Source: Thermomicrobiales bacterium
GTDB taxonomy: Bacteria > Chloroflexota > Chloroflexia > Thermomicrobiales > UBA6265
Length of the DNA: 61,102 nt
Direction of reading: 5' to 3'
Assembly: GCA_023957115.1 (NCBI GenBank)
Contig: JAMLHN010000027.1
Coordinates: 1-61,102, forward strand
Below the pieces are notes generated by a model. It had not been told where the DNA came from, made no database searches, and was given only the letters and a program-made list of their open reading frames with translations. How positions within the stretch are numbered: position 1 is the first letter of the stretch; each line of letters starts with the position of its first letter. The translations under genes and the position numbers were made by a program. Shown here piece by piece: positions 18,116 through 27,111 of this stretch.

Positions 18116-20178
18116 CAGGACTCTGAGGCCGTCTCGATCATGCCCTGACGAGAAGGGCCCCGTAATCCCAGGTGTTTCTCGAATCGTCGCGGTTGCAGTA
18201 GGAAAGCTGCAGCGATTCCGATCCCCATCAACAGGAACATGCGTCCAAGCCAGTCCCACGCATCGACGCGATAGACCAGCGCGATCTCAGTGCCAGGCGA
18301 TGACGACAGCACCGTCATGAAGCCGTGCTCATCCTTGAGCACCATGGCGGGTTGCCCGTCGATCGTCGCACTCCAACGTGGAAACCAATTCCGCCGGACC
18401 TGGATGTTCGCGGAAGGTTCGGAGACAGTCGCCCGGATCTGCTGATTCTGGACATCGATCTCGGTCGTCGTCGCGCCCTCCGCGGTCACGATGGCGGTTG
18501 GATTTCGGACCAGATAGACGCTGTAATCCACTCCCTGCGCTATCTGTTCCAGTTCCGATGAGATCGACGCGGCGCCTGCAAACTGGCTACTCACCACGAC
18601 CGCGCCAATACCCTGTACCGAGAGAAATTCCGGATCGAGCGTGGTCGCCGGATCGGGATAGACATGCTCACGGGTTGGGTCGTAGTCCCCATAGAGGTCC
18701 TGTTGCCAGTACCACAACCAATCGTTGAAGAAAAACGGCCGGTCGGACCATTGCATCGACCAAAACTGATCGTGCCAGGAGAGCATGCTTCCCAGTACCA
18801 GGATGGCGGTGCCTGGTTCTGCCGAGCGATCGGCAAGCTCAATCGCCTCTTCCTGTTCCAGAAAGAACGATTCGCCAGTCGTGAGCACCGGGTACATGGC
18901 GCGATCGCTTTCCGGAATCGGCGATCCCTCCCACCAGATGTAGACGAAAAAAGTGGCCAGAATGGCTCCCGCCAATCCGATATTGACGATCTCCAGCTTC
19001 CGGCGACCGGCGAATCGCGCCACCGTTGCCAGTACGGCATAGATACCGAGCGCGGCCAGATAGATGGTCAGCGCCCGTTGGAACGGCATGAGCCGAATCG
19101 CTTCCAACTGCTCGATATGCGGGCCAATCGTCAATCCGCTCAGCAACACCGTCATGAGCACATGCGCAATCAGGGTCAACGCGACGAATCGACCGGCAAC
19201 CAGATTCGGCAGCAGCCAGACCGCGACGAACCCCACGATGGCCAACGCAAACACCGGTCCGGAAACCGCGGTTATCGAGGCATGCCAGTATTCGCGAAAT
19301 GAGTCGTATCGTTCGTAAATGACGAAGTAGTACAGGTCATTGAATCGGGCAATCGCGATCAGCAAGGGCGCTGCCAGAAGCGCCGCCACACCGATAATTC
19401 CAATCGCTCGGACCGCACTCGGCCGCCATACAATGCGACGATCCGATTCCCACGTGAGGGAGCTAATCATTCCCACGGCGACCGCGGCCAGCGGAAGAAA
19501 TGAGCGCGCATTGGTATAGACCGCGAATGCCGCCACGACGGCGGCAACGGCCGCCCACCGTATCGACTGTTGCCGCAACGCCAGGAATGAGACGGGGACG
19601 AAAAGCAACAGCGTCGCCATCGCCAGCGAGCTGCTGACCAACCCCCAATCGACCAGCTCGTAGTAGCCGCCCGACCACCACCACCCGCGTGCCGAGAGAT
19701 GGAACGCCAGCGCCAGCAATCCGACCCCCAGGGGGATACGATCGGCACGGGCCAGCAGAAAATATCCCGCGACCGGCAGCAGGAAGATCACGATGACCGC
19801 GACCTTGTGAGCTGCCATCACCGGCAGCAATCCCAGCGTCGATGCCCAGATCAGAACTTCGAAGGCGGCCGCGCCCAGCGGATAGAACTCGACCGGGTAG
19901 CCTCCCTGGTGGGCGGCAACCCAGCGAAGAATCTCGCCGTCCGCGAGCGATCGGCGCAGGAGCTCGGCCCGTCCGGCATGGAAGGGATGATCGACCGCGC
20001 CGAAGGTCTTGACGAGCCGCTCACTCGTTCCATCAGGCAGCGTGATCGTTTGCCAGAGATCGAATGCCCCCAACCGGTGGAAGACCCACACGGCCACGAC
20101 CGCGAATCCAGCGATCCAGGCAAGATCGAGGAAGATCCCTGCCCGCCGCCGTTCCCGGCCACCCGGCTCCGCCCTCAC
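18115..20178 (-). CDS. Large multi-pass membrane protein, GT-C / YfhO-like
   Basis: 687 residues. A first helix near 17-35 is followed by an extracytoplasmic loop, then ten or more hydrophobic segments up to about 420. A soluble domain of about 240 residues comes next, then a last helix near 650. The layout (polytopic half, then an outside domain with GAVVVSSQFAG and RRNWFPRWSATIDGQPA) is that of YfhO/GT-C-type glycosyltransferases using polyprenyl-phosphate sugars for lipid or protein glycosylation. There is no clear DXD motif. It begins with GTG at 20176-20178, overlapping the stop of the small upstream gene by four bases, so it is translationally coupled. Confidence 0.75.
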   Translation of the reverse strand: MRAEPGGRERRRAGIFLDLAWIAGFAVVAVWVFHRLGAFDLWQTITLPDGTSERLVKTFGAVDHPFHAGRAELLRRSLADGEILRWVAAHQGGYPVEFYPLGAAAFEVLIWASTLGLLPVMAAHKVAVIVIFLLPVAGYFLLARADRIPLGVGLLALAFHLSARGWWWSGGYYELVDWGLVSSSLAMATLLLFVPVSFLALRQQSIRWAAVAAVVAAFAVYTNARSFLPLAAVAVGMISSLTWESDRRIVWRPSAVRAIGIIGVAALLAAPLLIAIARFNDLYYFVIYERYDSFREYWHASITAVSGPVFALAIVGFVAVWLLPNLVAGRFVALTLIAHVLMTVLLSGLTIGPHIEQLEAIRLMPFQRALTIYLAALGIYAVLATVARFAGRRKLEIVNIGLAGAILATFFVYIWWEGSPIPESDRAMYPVLTTGESFFLEQEEAIELADRSAEPGTAILVLGSMLSWHDQFWSMQWSDRPFFFNDWLWYWQQDLYGDYDPTREHVYPDPATTLDPEFLSVQGIGAVVVSSQFAGAASISSELEQIAQGVDYSVYLVRNPTAIVTAEGATTTEIDVQNQQIRATVSEPSANIQVRRNWFPRWSATIDGQPAMVLKDEHGFMTVLSSSPGTEIALVYRVDAWDWLGRMFLLMGIGIAAAFLLQPRRFEKHLGLRGPSRQGMIETASES

Positions 20179-20504
20179 GGGTCGTCGTTCTCCAGCTCCA
20201 GTTCGACTGGCTGGTCACGCTGCAGGGGATCGAATGCCATCCAGCCCAACGCCAGCACGCCCGGGATCAGCACGGCAATGCAGACCCAGAAAACGATGTC
20301 GAGGACCTGTTGATTCCCAACCTCGGGAAGCCCCTCGTAGAACTGATCCCAAATCGAGGGAACCGAGTAGCGGACGTTGTAGTACCGATTCATTGCGACC
20401 AGCTCGGTTCCAAACCAGAGATATCCGAGCAAGGCAACTGTGAGAACTCCCCATACGAGGGCTCGGGCCAGGACCATCGGGTGAGCTTGCAACCGGTCGC
20501 GCAC
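20175..20504 (-). CDS. Small two-helix membrane protein
   Basis: 109 residues from a GTG at 20502-20504. Two hydrophobic segments (ALVWGVLTVALLGYLWFG and VLDIVFWVCIAVLIPGVLALGW) flank a polar loop with NRYYNVRYSVPSIWDQFYEGLP; the tail is acidic (ELELENDDP). The frame is open further upstream but that part overlaps the preceding gene and reads as non-coding. It sits between the DUF2142-like gene (stop five bases upstream) and the large membrane protein (4-bp overlap), so it belongs to the same transcript. No family recognised; possibly an accessory subunit for one of the neighbouring glycosyltransferase-like proteins. Confidence 0.65.
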   Translation of the reverse strand: MRDRLQAHPMVLARALVWGVLTVALLGYLWFGTELVAMNRYYNVRYSVPSIWDQFYEGLPEVGNQQVLDIVFWVCIAVLIPGVLALGWMAFDPLQRDQPVELELENDDP

Positions 20505-20509
20505 GGTTC

Positions 20510-22103
20510 CTACGCCTCCAGCACGTGCCAGTACGGGATCACATAACGGGTATAGATGATCAAGTTCATGAAGACCAGACCGAAGACGACCAATCCCGCA
20601 CCTATCGGCCGCATGGAGCGCGGAATCAGTGTTCGGAGTCCAACAAGGGTCAGAATCGCAAATGCGTTCACGATGGGGAAATAGTACCGGGCCTGGGTCA
20701 GGGCGAAGTCCGTTCCAAACTGGACGACGGCGATGTACGCGGCAACGACGGCCACCAAAGGAGCAACAGTCCGGTGGACTGGGCACGATCGGGCATCTCG
20801 AATCCAAGCGGCCCGTTCCGGTGGTCGCCCAGGCGGCGCCGGCGTACCGCGACAGCCAGAAGGACGATCAGACCGATCAACCCGGCAATGATGGGCAACG
20901 CGATTGCCCAGAGCAAACCGCTGTCGAGCGGGATCCGACGCCACCCGAACTCGCCCCAGGTTTCCCGCCATCGCCACCAGACGAATGACCGATTGAACAG
21001 GAGCTCGGTGAAGCTCCCCCCGGTTTGTTCCACGGCGACTGTAGCGTACGAATCTGCTCGAATGCGTCCAAATTTCCGTAGGTTCGGTAGAACCAGACGT
21101 ACCAAGGGAGGATCAGCACACCGGCTATTCCTCCGGAGACGATTCCTCGAGCCACCCAGGCACGCCAGTTTCGCCAACCAGTGCCCACGATGATGGCGAA
21201 CGCAACCGCTGGAATGATGAATAACGCATTGGTCTTTGCAAGCATCGAAAGCCCGACCGCCGCTCCAATCCAGCCACAGAGCAGGAGATCGAACCCATTG
21301 CGAACACCGCGCACCAGCAGATAGATCACCAGACTCACCAGCGCAATGCCGGCGATGTCGTTATTCACCATCGCGCCTTCATACGAGATCTGCGGTTGGA
21401 ACGCCACGAACGCGGGAACCGTCATCAAGAGGAATCGATCGCTCGGAAAGAGCTGCCGCACCGTTAAGAACGCGAGCAGGACCGTCACCAGACCGAAGGG
21501 AATGGCCAATCCACGCAGCAGGTACTGGAGCGATTCAGGGGAGAACGATTGCGGAGCGACGCGCACGAAGGGAGCAAGCAACAGATAGTAGAGCGGTGGG
21601 TGATTCGCAGCATACTGTGTTCCTGACGGGAAGTTCCCGGGGAATCCCCAGTTTGCCGCGCGGAACGGTCGCTCCAGCCACTTCGGGTCGGACTCACAAT
21701 GCCAGTCGAGGATGAACTCGCAGTATCGATAGAAGTAATCTGGCAGGTAGTCTCCCTGCCAGGTCTCGAAGTCGGTGTTGGTCAACCGCCCCAGATCGTC
21801 CAGACACCCCTGACCCTGGTCGGTGGGACAGCGAAAGAGCTCCGGCGGGCGATGCTCGGTGACAACCGTTTGCAGGTAGCTGTAATGCGCGACCTCGTCG
21901 TGTCCGCTGAACGGCGGAAAAACGAGGACGGTCAGCATCTGCTTCGCGATAAAGACTACGCAAAGAACGAGCAGAAACCGCCCGGCGGTCGATCTGGCAA
22001 AGCGTGAGAAATCAGCGCGCAAGGAACGCCCGCCCAGCGGGACCGGAGTCTCGCCGGGCAGCTCGGGCACATCCTCTCCATTCAGCCGCTCAGCGGCATT
22101 CAT
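20510..22103 (-). pseudogene. DUF2142/GT39-like membrane protein with two frameshifts
   Basis: Three consecutive frames together encode one plausible protein of about 530 residues. The first (22103 to about 21035) has FPPFSGHDEVAHYSYLQTV and QYAANHPPLYYLL, typical of DUF2142/GT39 membrane proteins, and runs to a WYVWFYRTYGN segment. The second (about 21035-20765) continues with SFVWWRWRETWGEFGWRR and two helices. The third ends with QARYYFPIVNAF and further helices. Each junction is cured by adding one base to a homopolymer: a G in the six-G run near 21020 and a T in the TTT near 20755. Either a real double mutation or assembly indels; if indels, the gene is intact. It directly follows the flavoprotein gene (2-bp gap). 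Confidence 0.8.
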
Positions 22104-22105
22104 GA

Positions 22106-23599
22106 TTAGGAACCGGCAGCCGGTGCGGACTTCCGAACCTGCTTGATCTCGTGATACTCCTTGTCTGCATTGACCTGATCCAGGTCGTGCCGTTCGCCAA
22201 GGATGTTTTCAGCCGCCAGCAGACCGGTTTCGATCGAGTGATCGGTGTTGTTGTACCGGAAGGTGCCGTATCGGCCAATGATCTGCAAGTTCTCGAAGCT
22301 GTCGATGAACGCCTTGATCTTGTTCAGCGGCGCCTCGTACCCCATCACGTACGACGGGTAGGCCCGCGGCGCGCGAATGGTGAACCCACCGATCACTTCG
22401 GAACGGTCGATGAACTTGAGGTCATTCACCAGATGATCGACCGCATTCTCGACCAACTCCTCCTCCGTCATCTCCCAGATGTGATCGCCGAACGAGCAGA
22501 AATATTCGATGACCAGCGACGTGAACTCATCGCCGGGCACCATGTAGGGGCTCCAGTTCTTCGGCTCGTGGAAACGACCGAACAGAATCCGCTTGTCGTG
22601 TACGTAAAGCCAGGTATCAGGGGTCACCTGCTTCCGTTTCAGCATCACATTCACCGTGATGATGTTGCGGAACGTCAGGGAGTCGGCCGCCGCCAGGACA
22701 TCGGCTGGGGCCGGCGGATCCATGATCTTGGCGAGGACGGTCAGGGGGATCGACGAAATGTAGTTCGTTGCCTCCAGCCGCTCCTCACCCTTTTCGGTTT
22801 CGACCGTCACACCGGTGACCCGAGTTCCCTCTCGGTGGACTTTGGTCACCCCCGCGCCGAGACGCACCTCGTTGCCTGCTTCGGTGATCTTGTCGGTCAT
22901 CCGCTCGGAGAGGCGTCCAAACCCGTACTTGGGATACATGAACTCATCGATCAGCGAGACAACCGCACCCTTGGAGGGAACGACGGCGTCTTTCACCGCA
23001 GTGACGATGGACATCCCCTTCGATCGCTGCGTGACCCAGTCGCCACTCATCTGATCGCAGGGAAGACCCCAAACCTTCTCTGAGTAATTCTTGAAAAAGA
23101 GCTTGTAGAGCGTCGGGCCGAACTGGTCGACGTAGGCATCCTCCATGGACTCGACCTCGGTCGGGCGGATTTTCTTCTGCACACGGGTGCGGCCGTAATC
23201 TGCCATCGCCTTGGCGGACGTCACCGGGCCAACGGCTTTCAGCGCATTGCTGATCTTGAGGGGATAGTCGACGTACTTGCCATCGAAATAGATCCGGCTG
23301 ATCCGGTTGACCCAAAGGAGCTCTTCGGCGATCACTTCCTTGAAAAGCTCGTTGAGACGGTCATTCTTGGTGAACCAGCGGTGCCCGCCGATATCGAACT
23401 TGAACTCACCGTATTCGGTGTCCCGTTTGATCGTCCGGGCGAGCCCGCCGACAAAAGGCGCCCGCTCGACGACCGTCGCCTTGACCCCCGCCTTGGTCAG
23501 AACATATGCCGAGCAGAGTCCGCCGGGACCGGCTCCCATGATGAGGGTGTCGCGCGACTCGCTTGCCTCGCCGCTGTGCCCGTTACTCGAAACTGGCAT
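22106..23599 (-). CDS. FAD-dependent amine-oxidase/UDP-galactopyranose-mutase-like protein
   Basis: 497 residues. An N-terminal dinucleotide-binding site reads TLIMGAGPGGLCSAY (about 18-32), followed by VVERAPFVGGLAR and FDIGGHRWF. This is the pattern of the COG1232/protoporphyrinogen-oxidase-like group that includes UDP-galactopyranose mutase relatives found in polysaccharide clusters. A C-terminal motif (IGRYGTFRYNNTDHSIETGLLAAENI) holds the second flavin contact. I started at the ATG at 23597-23599 downstream of GGAGG; the frame extends 26 codons further with no ribosome site. First gene of a run with the two large membrane proteins, which points to sugar-nucleotide or lipid-linked sugar chemistry rather than haem synthesis. 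Confidence 0.8.
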   Translation of the reverse strand: MPVSSNGHSGEASESRDTLIMGAGPGGLCSAYVLTKAGVKATVVERAPFVGGLARTIKRDTEYGEFKFDIGGHRWFTKNDRLNELFKEVIAEELLWVNRISRIYFDGKYVDYPLKISNALKAVGPVTSAKAMADYGRTRVQKKIRPTEVESMEDAYVDQFGPTLYKLFFKNYSEKVWGLPCDQMSGDWVTQRSKGMSIVTAVKDAVVPSKGAVVSLIDEFMYPKYGFGRLSERMTDKITEAGNEVRLGAGVTKVHREGTRVTGVTVETEKGEERLEATNYISSIPLTVLAKIMDPPAPADVLAAADSLTFRNIITVNVMLKRKQVTPDTWLYVHDKRILFGRFHEPKNWSPYMVPGDEFTSLVIEYFCSFGDHIWEMTEEELVENAVDHLVNDLKFIDRSEVIGGFTIRAPRAYPSYVMGYEAPLNKIKAFIDSFENLQIIGRYGTFRYNNTDHSIETGLLAAENILGERHDLDQVNADKEYHEIKQVRKSAPAAGS

Positions 23600-23780
23600 C
23601 CGTTCGTAATCCTCCAAACGTTTGTAGGTCGATTCAGAATCGAGGAGTTGCGATCCGAAAATATGGTCCGCGTGCATGATGAGCCAGATACACGGATTCC
23701 AGGCTCACAAATCGACACCTTAAGGGTATACCACCAGCGCGCCATCAGTGCATACGACAGGTATAGGAACAAAGACACCC

Positions 23781-24215
23781 CTAGTCGACTTGGTCTCCCC
23801 AGGTGAAATGGTTGTTCAGCATGAAATTCCAGACGGCGGCGGCACCGGCGCCGAACAGGTTGGCAATCAAATAGTTTATGTCGAACTCGGTGACCAGTAC
23901 CCGGAGAATGGACACATTGATGACCAACCCAATCAGGTTGATCGGAAAATAGGTCGCAATGCGATGGATCAGTGGGCCGCTGCCGCGGTCATGCCACGTC
24001 CAATGCTCATTGAGCATAAAGGTCACGATCATCGACAGGAAGATCGCGATGGTGGACGAAACGACGAGATGCGAGCCAACAACCTGGTGAAGCAGGAAGA
24101 GCATTCCCTGATTCACACCCAGTCCCACTGCGCCAACGACCAGGAATTTCTGAAAACGTCGCGCAATCACCCAGGCGCGGGCCGCGGGTTGCGGCCAACT
24201 TTCAACCGAGAACAT
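23781..24215 (-). CDS. GtrA family membrane protein
   Basis: 144 residues with four hydrophobic segments, the standard GtrA fold. Family signatures are FLVVGAVGLGVNQG in helix 1, NEHWTWH after helix 2, and the C-terminal NFMLNNHFTW. GtrA-like proteins are thought to flip or help flip polyprenyl-phosphate-linked glucose or other sugars. I chose the ATG at 24213-24215; the frame is open 35 codons further but that part is proline-rich and not GtrA-like. It lies just downstream (by strand) of the S41 peptidase and upstream of the flavoprotein, at the beginning or edge of the surface-glycan cluster. Confidence 0.85.
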   Translation of the reverse strand: MFSVESWPQPAARAWVIARRFQKFLVVGAVGLGVNQGMLFLLHQVVGSHLVVSSTIAIFLSMIVTFMLNEHWTWHDRGSGPLIHRIATYFPINLIGLVINVSILRVLVTEFDINYLIANLFGAGAAAVWNFMLNNHFTWGDQVD

Positions 24216-24358
24216 CGTGCTCGTTGACCCCCTGAAGGCAACAACGTGCGGGCCGGTGAGGCTCGGGAGTCGACCAGCGAATTCTGGGCGCATCCGACGC
24301 AAACCATACCATGCAATCATTGTGCACGAGACGTTCTGTCATCGATCGACACGTGCCT

Positions 24359-25678
24359 TCATGCGTTCGAACCAAACATGTCCGGCACGGCGTTTTCGCG
24401 TCCATGCAACGCGTCCAGCGCAGCCAGCAATTGTAGGTCGCCGGTGGAATCGAGCTCGGCCGCTGTCATCTGTCCCGCATCGTCGATCTCAACCATAGCC
24501 GAGGCCGGTTGTCGAATCTCGAGATCCGGCTCCAGGCCGGTCTTCCACACGAGATCTCCGTCCGGCGTTTTCCAGAACGAGGTTCCCAGCGCCAACGCCG
24601 ATCCTCCTTCGAGATTGAACGTCGAGACGATGGTTCCTGTTCCATAGGTGCGTTCACCGACGACGATAGCGCGGCCATTGTCCCGCAGGGCCCCCGCGAT
24701 GATCTCCGCAGCCGATGCGGACGCCCGGTTGACCAACACCACGATTGGAGTATCGAGTGCGGCGCCGTCGTGACCGATCGTTGCGATCGGCTCGTCCGCT
24801 CCATCGCGCGTCTGTTGCAGGTAGATCGTTTTCCCCTCGGGGAGGAACTGACTAGCGACCGTGATGGCCTCGGTCACATATCCACCCGGATTGTTCCGCA
24901 GATCGAGCACGATCCCCTGGATATCTCCACGGTCGTTCAATGACTGCAGTACGCCGCGGAGCTCTTGACCCGATCCGGCGGAAAATTCGTGGAGCTGGAC
25001 CAGCGCGATCCCATCTGGCAACAGCGCCCAGGTGACCGGGTCGATGTCGATCCGACCCCGAACAACCGTGATTTCGAGCAAGCCGGCGGCTCCATCCCGA
25101 TCGATAGTCAGCGTCACCGGCGTTCCCTCATCGCCGCGCAAGCGACGCGACACCTCTCCATCCGACATTCCCAATGTGGGAACGCCGTCGATTTCAACAA
25201 TGACGTCTTCGGATTGCAGTCCGGCAGCTTCGGCAGGCGAATTCCTGATGGGCGCAACGATAACCGGCTCTCGCTCCCGATACTCGATGCTAATCCCCAA
25301 GCCGATCAGCTCGCCATCGAGCGACGCTTTGAAGACTTTGGCTTCGTCCGGATCCAGAAATCCGGAATGCCCCGTATCCCCCAGCGAATCGACAATGCCG
25401 CGTGCAGCCCCATACAGAAGCGACTGTTCGTCGACGAGGTCGGGATCGACAAACTCATCTTGAATAAGGTCCCAAACGGTTTGCAACGTCACAAACCCCG
25501 GCTGAGTCGTCATCGAGGTCGAAGCGTCCGTTTCCCGGAATCCGACAACGTCACGCGCAACGACACCCAGCAAGAAAGCAACGGCCACCAAGACGACCAG
25601 GCTGATTCGCGTACGCGCGGGTTGGGACCGGGAGCCGTTCACCGGAGAGACGGTAGGTCGATCGGAGGTCGGATCCAT
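24359..25678 (-). CDS. S41 family peptidase (carboxy-terminal processing type) with altered active site
   Basis: 439 residues: one N-terminal transmembrane anchor (ISLVVLVAVAFLLGVVA, about 25-41), a helical part, a PDZ domain (about 120-210: GLGISIEY, IRNSPAEAAGLQSEDVIVEIDG), then the S41 core. The serine motif is intact (VNRASASAAEIIAGAL). However, the GKG that supplies the catalytic lysine in CtpA reads GTG here (ERTYGTGT), and the usual following Gln is Ser. Similar GTG forms are, as I recall, common among Chloroflexota S41 proteins, so this may be a distinct subfamily rather than a dead copy. The start is the ATG at 25676-25678; upstream codons look non-coding. Confidence 0.87.
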   Translation of the reverse strand: MDPTSDRPTVSPVNGSRSQPARTRISLVVLVAVAFLLGVVARDVVGFRETDASTSMTTQPGFVTLQTVWDLIQDEFVDPDLVDEQSLLYGAARGIVDSLGDTGHSGFLDPDEAKVFKASLDGELIGLGISIEYREREPVIVAPIRNSPAEAAGLQSEDVIVEIDGVPTLGMSDGEVSRRLRGDEGTPVTLTIDRDGAAGLLEITVVRGRIDIDPVTWALLPDGIALVQLHEFSAGSGQELRGVLQSLNDRGDIQGIVLDLRNNPGGYVTEAITVASQFLPEGKTIYLQQTRDGADEPIATIGHDGAALDTPIVVLVNRASASAAEIIAGALRDNGRAIVVGERTYGTGTIVSTFNLEGGSALALGTSFWKTPDGDLVWKTGLEPDLEIRQPASAMVEIDDAGQMTAAELDSTGDLQLLAALDALHGRENAVPDMFGSNA

Positions 25679-25811
25679 GCAATCCCAGTTTCTGCATTCG
25701 AGAGACACAACATGCGAACCACGGCAATCGCGGCCCACCGCATGAGTGTACGCTTGGATCGAGCTTGCGGTTCCCATATCGGGGACCTCGTCGACTGCGG
25801 AGTTACCGAAG

Positions 25812-26573
25812 ATGCCTCCAGAAAATCCTGATGCGACAGTTTCGATCGTCTTTGTTCTCGATGGATCCGAATACCCGGTCGAAATGCGCCGGGGCGCCAT
25901 CATTCATGAAGCCTTCCATGTCGCTCTCCCGACCGAATTCACCGCCGGGCATCGACTCATCTTTCGAGCCGAGGACGGCCGAGAGCTCTACCCGGACAAC
26001 TTCCTGGGGGATCTCGTCGACCACCTCGGCGTCGATCGGATCGTAACCTCTGCCGAACCGATTCCCGCCTCAGCGGGAAGCTGGCGCAATATCGGGTTCG
26101 ACCATCTGGCCATCGCGGTCGAGGACCGGCCGGGCGCCCGGGACTTTCTGCGTGATGTCGTGCAGATGCGCGTGATGCGGGACGATCCACATCTCACCGT
26201 CCTGACCACCGGGCCAACCACGATCATGCTCTTCGATACCGGGCCGGGCGGTCCACTCTCCACCGGTGGCGCATCGAGATGGCATCATCTCGGATTCGTG
26301 GTCGACGATCTGGCCGCAGCCTACGCTCACCTGGAGAAGAACCGAGACCGCCTCATCAGCGATTTCACTATGCTGGAGCGGGATGAGCGCTGGAGCCTCT
26401 ACTTTTTCTATCGCAACGGCGATGTGACCTTCATGTTCCAGTTCTCCGAGGTCAAGGAGGCTGATCGTGGCATCACCGATCCGGCCCGTTCGGATTTCGC
26501 AAACTATCTCTTCGACTACGGCAAACGGCCATACGGTGTCCAGTGGGAGCTCGAGCTCGCGGGGAAGCACTAA
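25812..26573 (+). CDS. VOC-superfamily (glyoxalase-like) protein with an extra N-terminal domain
   Basis: 253 residues. The C-terminal two thirds hold a glyoxalase/extradiol-dioxygenase fold: FDHLAIAVEDRPGARDFLRDVV starts one half near residue 95 and WHHLGFVVDDLAAAYAHL the second near 157. His residues sit where VOC metal ligands are expected. About 80 N-terminal residues (VSIVFVLDGSEYPVEMRRGAIIHEAF) form a separate beta-rich segment I do not recognise. The ATG at 25812 has GGAG about ten bases upstream. It is followed 12 bp later by a RidA gene and is divergent from the S41 peptidase gene. Substrate unknown. Confidence 0.75.
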   Translation: MPPENPDATVSIVFVLDGSEYPVEMRRGAIIHEAFHVALPTEFTAGHRLIFRAEDGRELYPDNFLGDLVDHLGVDRIVTSAEPIPASAGSWRNIGFDHLAIAVEDRPGARDFLRDVVQMRVMRDDPHLTVLTTGPTTIMLFDTGPGGPLSTGGASRWHHLGFVVDDLAAAYAHLEKNRDRLISDFTMLERDERWSLYFFYRNGDVTFMFQFSEVKEADRGITDPARSDFANYLFDYGKRPYGVQWELELAGKH

Positions 26574-26585
26574 AGGAGCACAGAT

Positions 26586-26999
26586 ATGACGAACACGCAT
26601 CGCCAGCTCGTCTCGTCGGGAGGACCCTGGGAAGCCAAAGGCGGATATTCCCGGGCCGTTCGCGTGGGCGATCATGTGTATGTCGCCGGCACGACCGGAA
26701 TGAAGGATGGGCAGCTCGTCGGTCCAGGGGATGTGGTGGCGCAAACACGGCAAACCATGACCACGATCGTCGCTGCATTGCATGAGGCCGGCGCGCATCT
26801 GGGAGATGTGGTTCGTTATAGAGTCTACCTGACGAACATCGAGGACAACACCAAAGTGATGCCGCTTCTGGGCGAGTACTTTGGCCAGGTCCGCCCTGCC
26901 GGCACGCTCGTGGGAGTTCAGGCGCTCATCGATCCCGAGATGCGTGTCGAGATCGAAGTCGAAGCCATTCGTGGGAGTGGGCTCGAACCGGTCGAGTGA
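26586..26999 (+). CDS. RidA/YjgF-YER057c-UK114 family protein
   Basis: 137 residues, the standard trimeric RidA-fold size. Markers include YSRAVRVGDHVYVAGTTG at the N-terminal half, VVRYRVYLTN in the middle and MRVEIEVEAI near the end. In true RidA imine deaminases an Arg follows the P-A of the C-terminal motif; here that stretch is RPAGTLVGV with Gly in place of Arg, so 2-aminoacrylate deaminase activity is doubtful and it may belong to another Rid subgroup. AAAGGAG precedes the start. Probably co-transcribed with the VOC gene; followed by a strong stem-loop. Confidence 0.85.
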   Translation: MTNTHRQLVSSGGPWEAKGGYSRAVRVGDHVYVAGTTGMKDGQLVGPGDVVAQTRQTMTTIVAALHEAGAHLGDVVRYRVYLTNIEDNTKVMPLLGEYFGQVRPAGTLVGVQALIDPEMRVEIEVEAIRGSGLEPVE

Positions 27000-27021
27000 T
27001 CGTCATCCGAAACTCGAGGCA

Positions 27022-27060
27022 AGAGAACCGGCCGGTCCCGCGGGTTCCGGCCGGTTCTCT
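27022..27060. terminator. Strong stem-loop between ridA and ilvE
   Basis: A perfect 14-bp stem (AGAGAACCGGCCGG with its complement) and 11-base loop sit between two convergent genes and can serve both. There is no marked T-run. Confidence 0.65.
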
Positions 27061-27111
27061 CGTCGTTTCGGCGCGGCGCCGGCATCCTGGCCAGCCAGCC
27101 GCGCACCCGCG

